Part shown: one piece after another, positions 27,862 to 36,283 of the stretch
How positions within the stretch are numbered: position 1 is the stretch's first letter
Layout of the letters: every line of letters begins with the position of its first letter
Source of the DNA: a bacterium
Lineage (GTDB): Bacteria > SAR324 > XYD2-FULL-50-16
DNA length: 38,701 nt
Direction: 5' to 3'
Assembly (NCBI GenBank): GCA_018830885.1
Contig: JAHJRI010000074.1
Coordinates: forward strand, 1-38,701
The notes under the pieces: generated by a model
Told to the model about the DNA's origin: nothing
Databases searched by the model: none
The model's input: only the letters and a program-made list of their open reading frames with translations
Translations under genes and position numbers: made by a program

Positions 27862-27883
27862 GGCACCGCGCGTTCACGGTGCC
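27862..27883 (-). terminator. Hairpin after the selenocysteine rhodanese gene
   Basis: GGCACCG / CGGTGCC, 7 bp with an 8-base loop, 17 bases beyond the stop codon on the minus strand. No T-run follows, so its role as terminator is tentative. Confidence 0.4.
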
Positions 27884-27899
27884 TGTGCCTGGGCGGAGT

Positions 27900-29264
27900 C
27901 TAGCCTCTGGGGGTGACTTTGAGCTTGCCGCTCGGATCAAAAGCGATCTTCGCATCCAGGAACTGCGCGTTGTAACCGTTCTCCTTCAGCGTCTGGTAGG
28001 CCATGGAGGCCCGGACCCCGGTTTTACAGTGGATGACAATCTTCTTGTCCTTGGGAATCTCACTCAGACGGGCAGGGACATCCTGGGTGGGGATGTGCAG
28101 GGCGCCTTTGATGGCGCCTTCTTTGGTTTCACCCTCGTCCCGGACATCCAGGATGAGGGTGTTTGCCGGCAGGGCGGCTGCAATGGCCTTGAACTGCTTG
28201 ATCGCGATGGAACCGGGTACCGGCTTGGGCACATAGACAATTTTTTTGCCGGCGCTGCCGGTGGTCATCGTAATCCCGGCTGTCTGCCAGGTCTTGAGAC
28301 TGCCATCCAGAATGGCGGCGTTTTTGTAGCCCCATCCGCGGATGGTCTTAAACGCTGCGACAGCATCCTGCTGACTGTCTGAGTAGATAATAATCGGCGC
28401 CGATTTGACGGACGGGAATTTGCCTTTGGCCCCTTTTTCGGTCAACTCAGCGGGGGAATAGGCTACAGCGCCTTCGATATGACCCTTTTCGACTTTGTCA
28501 GGAGTTCTGACATCCACCAGTACCAGTGGGAATTTCTCGGCCTTAGACTGGCTGACATATTTGGGTGAGGTGTAAACAACATTTTTTCCTTTTTTCCAGA
28601 CGGGAAGTCCACCAATGAATACTCTGATATTCTTATAACCAAGCTTTTCTGCCTTACTGGCAGAAGATGGGCTCAGCCGTCAGGTAGGCCCTCCGCAATA
28701 GAAGATGAGCAGTTTGTCCTTGTCCTGGGGGAGTTTTCCGATATTCTTATCAAACTGGCCGTCATAATTGGAAACGGCACCCTGGATATGACCTGCCAGA
28801 AACAGTTTCCCGGGTCGGGCGTCAAACAGTTCGTAGTTGCCTTTCTCGGGTCCCATGGCTGCCAGTTTTTCCATCTCCTTGACATCCAGGATCCAGGCCG
28901 GTGGAATCGTGGCCGGCTGTTTGGAAGAAACCGCCGTTGCCATCAGGATGTTGCCCTTCTGGACAAAGTCAACCAGGACTTCATGGTCGGCCGGAATCTT
29001 GGTAATGGACTTGGCTCCATCGACTTTCGTGTTCTCATCGAAATTCACCAGCCAGGCACCATTTCCGACAAACACTTTCATTGTCTTCGCTTTTCTGGAT
29101 TTGGCTTCCAGCCTGCCCCGAATCTGGTTGGCTTCCACTTCGTGGCACTGGGCACAAGGCTTCAGCATTCTCGGTTTCTGGGCATCAGCCAGCACAGGCG
29201 ACCCCACAAACCCCACTGAAGCCATGAACAACGATAACATCAGTAATTTAAAACGTTTTCTCAT
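27900..29264 (-). CDS. Exported heme-c/triple-rhodanese selenoprotein (UGA read as Sec195)
   Basis: One continuous frame of 454 residues with a single internal UGA at 28682-28680 (codon 195). Residues 1-26 are a signal peptide ending A-D-A. C37-A-Q-C40-H is a heme-c motif. Three rhodanese domains follow: about 125-225, 235-335 and 345-450. The first has F-Y-C190-G-G-P-T-U195-R-L-S-P-S-S-A; homologous domains read C-G-G-x-x-C-x-L-S-x-x-S-A, so the UGA sits exactly on a conserved cysteine. The second has no active-site cysteine (Y-S-D-S-Q-Q-D). The third has H-C413-K-T-G-V-R-A. A SECIS-like hairpin follows the UGA at 28647-28665. Reading stays in frame for 259 codons beyond the UGA, through two well-kept domains, which argues against a broken gene. 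Likely role: periplasmic sulfane-sulfur transfer linked to electron transfer. A sigma-54 promoter lies upstream. Confidence 0.87.
28647..28665 (-). promoter_or_regulatory. SECIS-like hairpin in the rhodanese gene
   Basis: On the minus strand UUCUGCC and GGCAGAA form a 7-bp perfect stem around the loop AGUAA. The loop begins 21 bases after the UGA and its second base is G. Bacterial SECIS elements lie just 3' of the UGA within the coding sequence and carry a G at the top of a small loop. Confidence 0.8.
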
Positions 29265-29464
29265 TCTTTCCCCTCCGTAGTGTCTTTAAAAAAGATCGAA
29301 GTTATAAAATCAGTCTCATAAAACAATGGCAAACAAACGGCTGACCCCCTGGCACGGGTTCCTGGTCCATCAATCGGCAGTGACCCGGTCATTTTCCAGA
29401 CACCCGTAAATCGCTTACGTCTCCTGGTGTTGGATAAGATCCTGTTGTTCCGTTACTGCATAGC

Positions 29465-29480
29465 TGCAATGGGCATACCA
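29465..29480 (-). promoter_or_regulatory. Sigma-54 promoter of the selenocysteine rhodanese gene
   Basis: Minus strand TGGTATGCCCATTGCA compared with the consensus TGGCACG-N4-TTGCW: GG and GC are separated by exactly 10 bases, and TTGCA is perfect. Transcription would start near 29454, giving a leader of about 190 bases. Confidence 0.78.
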
Positions 29481-29587
29481 AACCAATAGCCGTCTAATCT
29501 GGTTTTTATATAACTGATATTTTTTACTATATCAGCTACAAACAGTCTCCGGAGTGGATCCCGTCGCAGCGGTTTTACACATGTTTA

Positions 29588-29621
29588 TTAACAGGTGTTT
29601 AATCCGGAGTTAACACCTGTT
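29588..29621. promoter_or_regulatory. Paired activator boxes upstream of the rhodanese sigma-54 promoter
   Basis: TTAACAGGTGTT at 29588 and TTAACACCTGTT at 29610, 22 bp apart. They fit TTAAC-N3-TGTT and are each near-palindromic (AACA-N2-TGTT). They lie about 110-145 bp upstream of the -24 GG, the usual place for enhancer sites of sigma-54 activators. Similar boxes lie at 36381-36413. Confidence 0.65.
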
Positions 29622-29804
29622 GACGACTTCAGCCATGTTCCAAGCCGTGACCATCCCCGGTAAGATTTCCGGGATCAGAACCGGAGACCATCCCGCAGGC
29701 TTCGAAACTCAATCGGAAGCCATAACCACCGATAAAAAGAAATTTTCCAGGCCTGCAAGGTGTCTGCTGGAAGCGACTTGGAATATATGGGGCACAACGA
29801 AACA

Positions 29805-29866
29805 TGAGAATGGCAAAATCGGGGGACATGTACTTCGTTACGTGTACCCTGATTTTGCTATTCTCA
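29805..29866. repeat. Repeat D copy 2: intact hairpin
   Basis: TGAGAATGGCAAAATC and GATTTTGCTATTCTCA pair at 15 of 16 positions. The inner part is GGGGGACATGTAC-TTCGTTAC-GTGTACCC. Relative of the hairpins at 2443-2712 and 6962-6988. Confidence 0.7.
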
Positions 29867-29929
29867 TACAGACACCCATGACCAGCAGGTCACAACAAAG
29901 GATGAAAAATAGCGATGCCTTCCCATGCC

Positions 29930-30172
29930 TGTCATAAAGCTGTTTCAATTGCGGATTCGTTTCAAGATGATCTAAGGCGCATGTCGCTCTTCGAAGCTGC
30001 AAGTTTCGCTTATCACCCCAACTCGCTTCGCTCAGACAGGCGGGGTTTCTGTCGCTCCATGTCGCCAGGATCATCTAAGAAACTGCTCCACACAATTCAA
30101 ACAGCTCTATGACAGTCACTCAGCCCAGCTTGTTTTCCTCCGTGATCTCTGTGTCTCTGTGGTGAGTTTTTT
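29930..30172. repeat. Repeat C2: palindromic element, inverted copy of C1
   Basis: Starts TGTCATAAAGCTGTTTCAAT and ends with CTGTGTCTCTGTGGTGAG, the reverse of the C1 order. The internal part differs in length (insertion of about 45 bases with TTCGAAGC palindromes). Non-coding. Confidence 0.7.
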
Positions 30173-30273
30173 CATACAAACGGTGCTGTTCGGAACGTGA
30201 ATCACAAAAAGGGAACAGGGGTCTGCTGGATGGGATGAAGCGGAGGTGTCAATGGGACGGCGGTGGGGTGGAA

Positions 30274-30310
30274 CGGATAACCCGATCCATGGATCGAATC
30301 CGGTTATCCG
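30274..30310 (-). terminator. Hairpin at the end of the sulfur operon
   Basis: CGGATAACC / GGTTATCCG, 9 bp, enclosing the palindrome CGATCCATGGATCG, about 20 bases beyond the cytochrome b stop on the minus strand. No T-run follows. Confidence 0.45.
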
Positions 30311-30329
30311 TGATTGTCGGCAACCGCTT

Positions 30330-31289
30330 TTATTTGCTGCGATGATACTTGTAGACGCGATGAAAACCGGTCAGCATCACTTCAAAATGCTGCTTGACGG
30401 TGTCCCCGGTCGTTGCCAGATACAGGTGCCCGAGGAGAAAGGCCAGTATACCGAAGGCACTGATCAGATGCAGGTAGAAGACATATTTAATATTTTCCTG
30501 CCCACCCATCCAGTTGATCAGAAACGACATGGTATCCGGTCGCATCATGATCAGACCGGTGATCAGAATGACGGGCATCAGCCCGAACATGACACTGAAA
30601 TAGGCCGGTTTTTGAAGCGGGTTCAACCGATGCTCCTTCACCATGTGGTATGGGTGTTCTTCCTGCTTGAAGATGCCGATGGCATAGAATTTTCCCTGTT
30701 TGATCAGCCCTTCTGTGAACTCCCAGGCGGCCGGAATAAACTGTTTCACATCCCGGGTCAGGATCTCGTAGACAAGAAAAAACAGGTACTCAACCACCAG
30801 GAGGTACCCCAGCCAGTGATGGACCTGGCCGTAGGTATGCCCAGCCCCGGCATAGTGCATCTGAAATCCTGAATACAAAAGTCCCAGAATCGTAAAGGCA
30901 TTAAGCCAGTGCCAGAGACGTGAAAAAAGGCTGTAAATGTATTCCTGCCCAACCTCCTCCAGTTTTTTGGGACGTCTGCGATTGGCCACAATCCTTCCCA
31001 GGCCGTGCATCATGGCGAAACCAATAGCTCCCAGGGATGCCAGGATACCGAAAATCTCGATCGCTGGATGGGTGGTCGACCCGATCACATAGTTATAGGG
31101 CCTGTCCAGATCTGAAATATCCTTGACCGCATAGACGTCGGCCCTGCTTCCTCTGGTTTCCATGTAAGGCACGCCAGTCTCTGCGCCAGCGGAAACACTG
31201 GCTGTCCAGAAGACTAGGGACACCGCGGCTGCCAGCAGGAGATAAAGGAGATACGCGATCAGATGTCTGCGAACGGTTCTGGTTTTCAT
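30330..31289 (-). CDS. Cytochrome b subunit (formate dehydrogenase gamma/PhsC-like)
   Basis: 319 residues. A signal-anchor helix (about 9-32) precedes a periplasmic segment of about 40 residues and four more membrane helices at about 75-95, 128-145, 155-175 and 232-250, with a final one at about 268-290. Heme-ligand candidates are R-L-W-H-W-L-N-A-F-T, Q-V-H-H-W-L-G and Y-L-H-L-I-S...G-H-L-Y-L, typical of di-heme cytochrome b subunits of formate dehydrogenase or thiosulfate reductase. It starts directly after the stop of the rhodanese-like gene (TAA then ATG). It should link the periplasmic molybdoenzyme and ferredoxin subunit to the quinone pool. Confidence 0.85.
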   Translation of the reverse strand: MKTRTVRRHLIAYLLYLLLAAAVSLVFWTASVSAGAETGVPYMETRGSRADVYAVKDISDLDRPYNYVIGSTTHPAIEIFGILASLGAIGFAMMHGLGRIVANRRRPKKLEEVGQEYIYSLFSRLWHWLNAFTILGLLYSGFQMHYAGAGHTYGQVHHWLGYLLVVEYLFFLVYEILTRDVKQFIPAAWEFTEGLIKQGKFYAIGIFKQEEHPYHMVKEHRLNPLQKPAYFSVMFGLMPVILITGLIMMRPDTMSFLINWMGGQENIKYVFYLHLISAFGILAFLLGHLYLATTGDTVKQHFEVMLTGFHRVYKYHRSK

Positions 31290-31949
31290 TTAACACCCCT
31301 CCTCTTCTTCCTCTTCGTCTTCTCCGAGTTCGACCTCTTCCTCTTCCTCTTCGACGATATTTTTGACCCCGGCCAGCAGCCATTTCTGCCCTTTCTTCTT
31401 CAACAAGGGATCATTCCCGGCCAGGAAATAGGCCATCGCTTTAATTTCCGGTTGAACAGCCTGATCATCCCCACTCAGACCCGGGTTCAGAATATTTGCA
31501 GCGAAGCCATTGAACCCGCCATCCAGATAGCGGACATCATAGCCGTAGTGACGCAATTGGGCAGCGGCTTCCAGGCCATCATCGCTCTGGCTGCCATAGA
31601 CAATAACCGGCATCTGCAGATTGTCAAAGGTCTTTCTGATCCAGGCAACATCACCCAGATTGCTCCTGTCATAACATTTCAGGAGATGGATCATCTTTTT
31701 CTGATCGGTACACGCCTGGGCGTCCAGGAAACCGGCCACCTCAAAATCACGCTTTCCTTCAGCCATCCAGCCAGCGAGTTGTTCACTGGTGACTGGATTG
31801 CGCTGCAGCTGCTGCTGATAAACCGTCAGGTCCGGCTGTACCAGCGGATTACTGCCACTGGCAATGCTGAATGCTGCCAGGAGCAGCCCCAGAGCGACAC
31901 TGACGATAATAAACATGCGGGGTATGGCGATATTCGCTTTTGTTTGCAT
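31290..31949 (-). CDS. Exported rhodanese-like protein without active-site Cys, acidic tail ending Gly-Cys
   Basis: 219 residues. A signal anchor lies at about 10-32. Residues about 50-150 follow the rhodanese fold (V-T-S-E-Q-L-A-G-W-M, then V-I-V-Y-G-S-Q-S-D-D-G-L-E-A-A-A-Q-L-R-H-Y-G-Y-D-V-R-Y-L-D-G-G). The catalytic loop reads G-S-Q-S-D-D-G, so the usual cysteine is absent. Other cysteines lie in Q-A-C-T-D-Q and L-K-C-Y-D. The last 22 residues are almost only Glu/Asp and end G-C at the stop. An acidic tail ending in a free cysteine is unusual and could be a swinging thiol or metal/selenium site; that is a guess. It is the fifth gene of the sulfur operon. Confidence 0.8.
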   Translation of the reverse strand: MQTKANIAIPRMFIIVSVALGLLLAAFSIASGSNPLVQPDLTVYQQQLQRNPVTSEQLAGWMAEGKRDFEVAGFLDAQACTDQKKMIHLLKCYDRSNLGDVAWIRKTFDNLQMPVIVYGSQSDDGLEAAAQLRHYGYDVRYLDGGFNGFAANILNPGLSGDDQAVQPEIKAMAYFLAGNDPLLKKKGQKWLLAGVKNIVEEEEEEVELGEDEEEEEEGC

Positions 31950-32019
31950 GGGTTTCTCACTCTTGATATATATTCAATAAACGTCTGACACCGATGGTTC
32001 AGCCGACGGGTTTGGAAAA

Positions 32020-32610
32020 CTATTTCTTCGGGTAAAGACGACCTTCGAATTTCCCCAGCAGGTAAAAGGTTGCAAAAGCAATGATCACCACCAGCAGTAC
32101 AACCAACCCGTAGGGTAACCCCAGTAGACTGTTCAGCATCATCTTCCCATCGCTTTTCGACAGCAGGGGTTCAAAAATCCAGGAAAAGGTTTCGGCATAA
32201 ATCAGAACGCCGACAAAAAATCCTGCAATAAAAATCCAGGCATCAATCTTCTTTGCTGCACCTGCAACAATTGATGTGCCCGGTCAGTAACCACCTATGA
32301 CCATCCCCGCCCCCAGGAGGAGACCGCCGATGATCTGGCCCGAGAGATTCAGCCCGGCGAGTTGAACCAGACTGAGATCCAGCAGCCCCAGGTAGTAAAA
32401 CAGAAAGGTCAGCATCATGGCGGTTACTACCGCGGAAAACATGATTCGCATGACGGCCCAATCCTCACCATAGAACATGGCGGCAATCTTGCGGGAGTTA
32501 CCCATGCCGACACTTTGCAGGATATAGCCAAAAGCGAATCCGATCAGGATGCCGATGACAATCATCCCCGGATAGCTAATAAATCCCAGTTTAAACAATG
32601 GTGCTACCAT
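32020..32610 (-). CDS. YeeE/YedE-family membrane transporter, selenoprotein (UGA read as Sec109)
   Basis: Frame of 196 residues with one internal UGA at 32286-32284 (codon 109), ending at TAG 32022-32020. The first half has three membrane segments. The text around the UGA is I-G-G-Y-U-P-G-T-S-I-V-A-G-A; the YeeE/YedE family has the highly conserved G-G-Y-C-P-G-T-S here, so UGA replaces the functional cysteine. After it come the usual D-A-W-I-F-I-A-G-F-F-V-G helix, a loop and a last helix (L-V-V-L-L-V-V-I-I-A-F). Without read-through, the protein would lose its key motif and the last helices. A SECIS-like hairpin follows at 32253-32270. YeeE homologues take up thiosulfate by passing it along such cysteines. 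It pairs with the YedE-like half encoded just upstream (32653-33180). Confidence 0.9.
32253..32270 (-). promoter_or_regulatory. SECIS-like hairpin in the YedE-like gene
   Basis: On the minus strand UUGUUGC and GCAGCAA form a 7-bp stem (one G-U pair) around the loop AGGU. The loop begins 20 bases after the UGA with G at its second and third positions, nearly the same geometry as the hairpin in the rhodanese gene. Confidence 0.8.
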
Positions 32611-32652
32611 TTTATCTCCAATGTCTCATATGTATGTTTGTATGTTGAATTC

Positions 32653-33180
32653 TTACAGCCATTCCCGGCGGACAAAAAAAGCCACGGTCAATCCCGCGAC
32701 AAAAACCGAAATAAAAAACACCCAGCCGGCAACGGCCATCACAGAGGCTCCTGTCAATGCCAGACCACTGGTGCACCCACCAGCCAGGCGGGCTCCCGTG
32801 GCAACCAGGATTCCACCGAAAAAAGCGGTCAGGGCTCTTCGTTTATTGGTTGTGTGATCGCCTTTCAGCATGATGGCGTTCATTCTTTTTCCCCGAATCC
32901 CAGCCACCAGACCCCCGGCAAAAATCCCGAGCAGCATGTATACCAGCCAGTTATCCAGGGGATGGATCGAGCCGCCGAGGTAACGGCCGAAATAGTCGAT
33001 CGTTGCCGTGTAGTCCGGGGCGACTGAATCCATACTGAAAGCCAGCAGGCGGGTCAGGGCCCCGGATCCGCCGAGTCCTTTCCCGATCAGAAAGAAAGAC
33101 AGAAACAGAATCGTCCCGATACCGATACCACCGATATAGGGATTCAGATATGGTTTTTCACCTTTTGGTGCATCGATCAT
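32653..33180 (-). CDS. YeeE/YedE-family membrane transporter, cysteine form
   Basis: 175 residues with four to five membrane segments. The family motif is G-A-R-L-A-G-G-C-T-S-G-L-A-L-T-G (about 128-143), with the conserved cysteine present. The N-terminal half has a G-I-G-I-G-T-I-L-F helix and a periplasmic loop of about 45 residues. It lies between the ferredoxin gene (86 bases upstream) and the selenocysteine YedE-like gene (42 bases downstream). In this family two such half-proteins often act together or are fused, so the two probably form one sulfur-species permease. Confidence 0.88.
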   Translation of the reverse strand: MIDAPKGEKPYLNPYIGGIGIGTILFLSFFLIGKGLGGSGALTRLLAFSMDSVAPDYTATIDYFGRYLGGSIHPLDNWLVYMLLGIFAGGLVAGIRGKRMNAIMLKGDHTTNKRRALTAFFGGILVATGARLAGGCTSGLALTGASVMAVAGWVFFISVFVAGLTVAFFVRREWL

Positions 33181-33266
33181 GGTCTATCCTTGAAATGTGT
33201 CACCGGCAGCAACCCATCAGGGATAATGTCCCCCTGTTGGATCCTGGATGACATGTTTTTTTATAT

Positions 33267-33830
33267 TTAACTGGCTTTAACGGCCTTTTTTTCAACCGGA
33301 AGCAGAAAATAGTATTTGGGCTTGGTTCGCTTGTCCTCTCGCTGCACTTTATACTGCCGTGTTTTCAGCAGACGGGATATTTCACTGCCGGAATCCGACA
33401 AATCCCCGAAGACCAGGGAACCGGTGGGACAAACCTCGACACAGGCCGGTTGACGATCCGTTCCCAGACGATGCTCACAGAAGGTACACTTATCCACGGT
33501 ATTGCCCGGTGCCAGATAACGGGCGCCATACGGGCAACCCGAGATACACTGGCGGCATCCTACGCAGAGATCGTTATCCACCATCACAATCCCGTCCTTG
33601 ACGAAACTGGCCTGGGTCGGACAGACAGACACACAGGGGGCAGATTTACAGTGCTGACACCGATTGGAGAACAGTTCCAGCTTCAATCCACCAGCATCTT
33701 CGGTCAATACTTCTTCAGTCCATGTCCTGGCATGTCCGTCCGGCACCTTGTTCTCCATTTTACAGGCCAGGACGCAGGCATCACAAGCAACACAGGTGGT
33801 TAAGTCAATACTCATTCCATATCTTGCCAT
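33267..33830 (-). CDS. Four-cluster ferredoxin subunit (PhsB/PsrB-type)
   Basis: 187 residues from ATG 33830, which has TGAGGAA upstream; a TTG at 33848 would overlap the molybdoenzyme stop and is less likely. Four cysteine blocks are visible: C-V-A-C-D-A-C-V-L-A-C, C-Q-H-C-K-S-A-P-C-V-S-V-C-P, C-V-G-C-R-Q-C-I-S-G-C-P, and C-T-F-C-E-H...C-V-E-V-C-P. This is the layout of the electron-transfer subunit of periplasmic DMSO-reductase-family enzymes. It has no signal peptide, so it would be exported with the Tat-signal-carrying catalytic subunit. It starts 10 bases after the catalytic subunit gene. Confidence 0.93.
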   Translation of the reverse strand: MARYGMSIDLTTCVACDACVLACKMENKVPDGHARTWTEEVLTEDAGGLKLELFSNRCQHCKSAPCVSVCPTQASFVKDGIVMVDNDLCVGCRQCISGCPYGARYLAPGNTVDKCTFCEHRLGTDRQPACVEVCPTGSLVFGDLSDSGSEISRLLKTRQYKVQREDKRTKPKYYFLLPVEKKAVKAS

Positions 33831-33840
33831 TATTTCCTCA

Positions 33841-36042
33841 CTAGACAAATGTCACAAAATTTACTTGAGAACCGGTGGATCCCATAATGGGGTCGAGTTC
33901 GTATTCCGATAGCAGTCCGTTGTCATCGGCTCCGACCTTATAGGACCTGGTTAATCGTTGATCGCTGCGGCCGAATCCATGGGCCATGTAGACACAGTCC
34001 TGGCGGATCCGCTTGGTTACCCGGACCTTGACCGGATTGCTTTTGACACCCTGCCCGTTTTTAAGCACAACGGGCTGTCCATCTTTCAGGCCATAAATCC
34101 TGGCAATGTCGGTGTTGACCCAGACCGCGTTCTCCGGAAAGAGTTCCAGCAGCATGGCGTTATTGGACGTCCTGGAAAAGGTATGCTGGGGCGTCCTGCC
34201 GTAAAGCAGCCGAAAATAGTTGTCCGGGGGTTGTGGATGATGTATGAACTGGGGCATGGGGTCGAAGCCCGCTTTTGCCAGGGTTTTTGAAAAGAGCTCG
34301 ACCTTTCCAGAGGGCGTTCTGAATTTCATCTCCGGCTGTTCGAAGGCCTTTTTCAATACCCCCCCCTTCTGGTTAATATCCTTGATGGACGAACCCATCT
34401 GTTTCAACTGGTAGTCGATAACCTCACTGAAATTCACATAGTTAAAATGTTCGCCCAGACCCAGTCGTTCAGCCAGCTGCTTGGCAATCCACCAGCTCGG
34501 CTTGCTCTGATAGAGGGGTTTGACAACCGGCTGCCGGATGGAGACAAAGGGCTCCCGCCATTCGGGGGCATTCATGACATCGTAACGCTCCAGGTAGGTC
34601 GTATCGGGCAGCACGATATCCGCATAACCGGTGATTTCAGCCGGCATGGTTTCGACCACCACCATCAGGTCCAGGTGCTGCACCGCCTCGGCGATCAGGT
34701 CCGGGTTGGGGACAGCACGGACCAGGTTGGTACTGTAGACCAGCCACCCTTTCACCGGGGCATTCTGTGTGGCGCCCTTGAATCTGCCCGGGATGGTGGC
34801 ATCGATAATATCCTGAACCGGGGTGCTGGTCCCCAGAGGATACTTTTCCTTGTCTTCGATCGCATGTTTTGCTTTGACATGTGACTCCGGGTATGGAAAT
34901 CCGGGAACCTTGATCCGGTCGCCCAGGAAAATACCGCTCTCTGAACCCCATGCGCCCAGCAGGGCGTTGATGATGGCCATGGCCCGGGCCCGCTGGGTAT
35001 CATCGCCATACCACGCAAACCGTCTGCCCGGAAACAGGAGTGAATGGGGGATGGCGGCACCCAGTTCGCGGGCTGTCTGGCGAATATCCCTGGCTTTGAG
35101 ACCGGTATACGGGGCGGCCCATTCCGGGGTCGTTTTTTCCACATGCGCTTTCAGTTCATCAAAGCCGGTCGCATAGGTCTCAATAAATTCACGGTTATAC
35201 AGTTCCTCATAGATCAGGACATGCGTCCAGGCCAGCAACAGCGCAATGTCTGTTCCCGGGCGGATTGGCAGCCAGTGTTTTGCCTTGCTGGCCGCGGTTG
35301 AGAATCTCGGATCCACCACGATATGACTGGCACCGTTACGAAGTCCGGTGGTGTAATCCTGCACTGTCACATTGTGCATGTTCTCACCCAGATGGCCGCC
35401 AATAAAGGCAACGACCTGGGCCTTGTCCAGGGCGACACGCTCAACACCGCCCGGCCCCTTGCCGAATGTCAGGGACCAGCCCAGATCCCGGGCGCCGCGA
35501 CATTGTGCATAGGAGGGATGACCTTCGGTCTCCGAACCGATGGCATGCCACAGCCTCTCGAATGGATCTGCTCCCTTGCCGTGCTTGAGCAGCGCCATGG
35601 ATTCCGGTCCATGGGCGGCCATGATGGACTTCATTTTCCCGGCGACATGGTCCAGCGCTTCCTGCCAGCTGACGGCCTTGAACTGATTGTCGGAGGTTCG
35701 CATCAGTGGTGTTTTGAGGCGATCCGGGTCGTACAGCTGGCCCAGTCCACCGGTCCCCCTGGGGCATAATTTCCCGCGGGAAATCGGATGGGCCGGATTA
35801 CCCTCAATCTTGATCGCACGGCCGTTTTTAACCGTCACATTAATCCCACATCCCATGAAACAGACATCACAATAGGAGGGAATCACCCATTCACCCCGGG
35901 TGTCGTTTTTGTCAGCATCCGCATCGCTGTTTGCGCTTCTGGCACTGCCGGACATCAACGCAGATGCGCCGGCGACCGCAGCACCACCCAGAATCGCGGA
36001 TTTGGTTAAATCGATAAACTTTCTTCTTGTAATCGTTGCCAT
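33841..36042 (-). CDS. Periplasmic molybdopterin oxidoreductase, polysulfide/thiosulfate reductase-like catalytic subunit
   Basis: 733 residues. Residues 4-35 are a twin-arginine signal (T-R-R-K-F-I-D, hydrophobic stretch, A-R-S). Cys58, Cys61, Cys65 and Cys93 form the [4Fe-4S] motif, followed by P-R-G. Cys181 in Y-A-Q-C-R-G-A is the expected Mo ligand. Cofactor regions I-R-P-G-T-D-I-A-L-L and H-G-F-G-R-S are normal. Together with the ferredoxin and cytochrome b genes this is the composition of PsrABC/PhsABC. Substrate (thiosulfate, polysulfide, sulfur or tetrathionate) and direction are not decided by the sequence. It is the first gene of the six-gene operon, downstream of a sigma-54 promoter. 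Confidence 0.9.
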   Translation of the reverse strand: MATITRRKFIDLTKSAILGGAAVAGASALMSGSARSANSDADADKNDTRGEWVIPSYCDVCFMGCGINVTVKNGRAIKIEGNPAHPISRGKLCPRGTGGLGQLYDPDRLKTPLMRTSDNQFKAVSWQEALDHVAGKMKSIMAAHGPESMALLKHGKGADPFERLWHAIGSETEGHPSYAQCRGARDLGWSLTFGKGPGGVERVALDKAQVVAFIGGHLGENMHNVTVQDYTTGLRNGASHIVVDPRFSTAASKAKHWLPIRPGTDIALLLAWTHVLIYEELYNREFIETYATGFDELKAHVEKTTPEWAAPYTGLKARDIRQTARELGAAIPHSLLFPGRRFAWYGDDTQRARAMAIINALLGAWGSESGIFLGDRIKVPGFPYPESHVKAKHAIEDKEKYPLGTSTPVQDIIDATIPGRFKGATQNAPVKGWLVYSTNLVRAVPNPDLIAEAVQHLDLMVVVETMPAEITGYADIVLPDTTYLERYDVMNAPEWREPFVSIRQPVVKPLYQSKPSWWIAKQLAERLGLGEHFNYVNFSEVIDYQLKQMGSSIKDINQKGGVLKKAFEQPEMKFRTPSGKVELFSKTLAKAGFDPMPQFIHHPQPPDNYFRLLYGRTPQHTFSRTSNNAMLLELFPENAVWVNTDIARIYGLKDGQPVVLKNGQGVKSNPVKVRVTKRIRQDCVYMAHGFGRSDQRLTRSYKVGADDNGLLSEYELDPIMGSTGSQVNFVTFV

Positions 36043-36267
36043 CTGTTTTCCTAATAAATTTCAGAAAATTATGTCTTGACTAAACAGTTGTAAACAGGAT
36101 GTGCACGGGAACAGGATCCTCCTGTTCCATCAATATTCGAACGGCTTGAACCGGGCGTTCTGAAGGTTGCTGTTGACAGCCACGGCCCGATCCACAATCT
36201 GATAAAACCGAATTCCTCATGGGTTCAACCTCTATTTAACGATGTTCAGCTGTTTAATCTGTTAAGT

Positions 36268-36283
36268 TGCAATAGGTGTACCT
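36268..36283 (-). promoter_or_regulatory. Sigma-54 promoter of the sulfur operon
   Basis: Minus strand AGGTACACCTATTGCA compared with TGGCACG-N4-TTGCW: GG and GC are separated by exactly 10 bases, with AC and TTGCA conserved. The start would be near 36256, about 215 bases before the molybdoenzyme ATG. Confidence 0.75.

Noticed and set aside
27900..29264. Reading the rhodanese region as two separate genes or a pseudogene
   Set aside because: Both parts are in the same frame, the gap of 54 codons continues a conserved rhodanese domain, the UGA falls on a conserved Cys column and a SECIS-like hairpin follows.
32243..32461. 72-residue minus-strand frame overlapping the YedE-like gene
   Set aside because: It is a shadow in another frame; the Sec read-through frame accounts for the sequence with family motifs.
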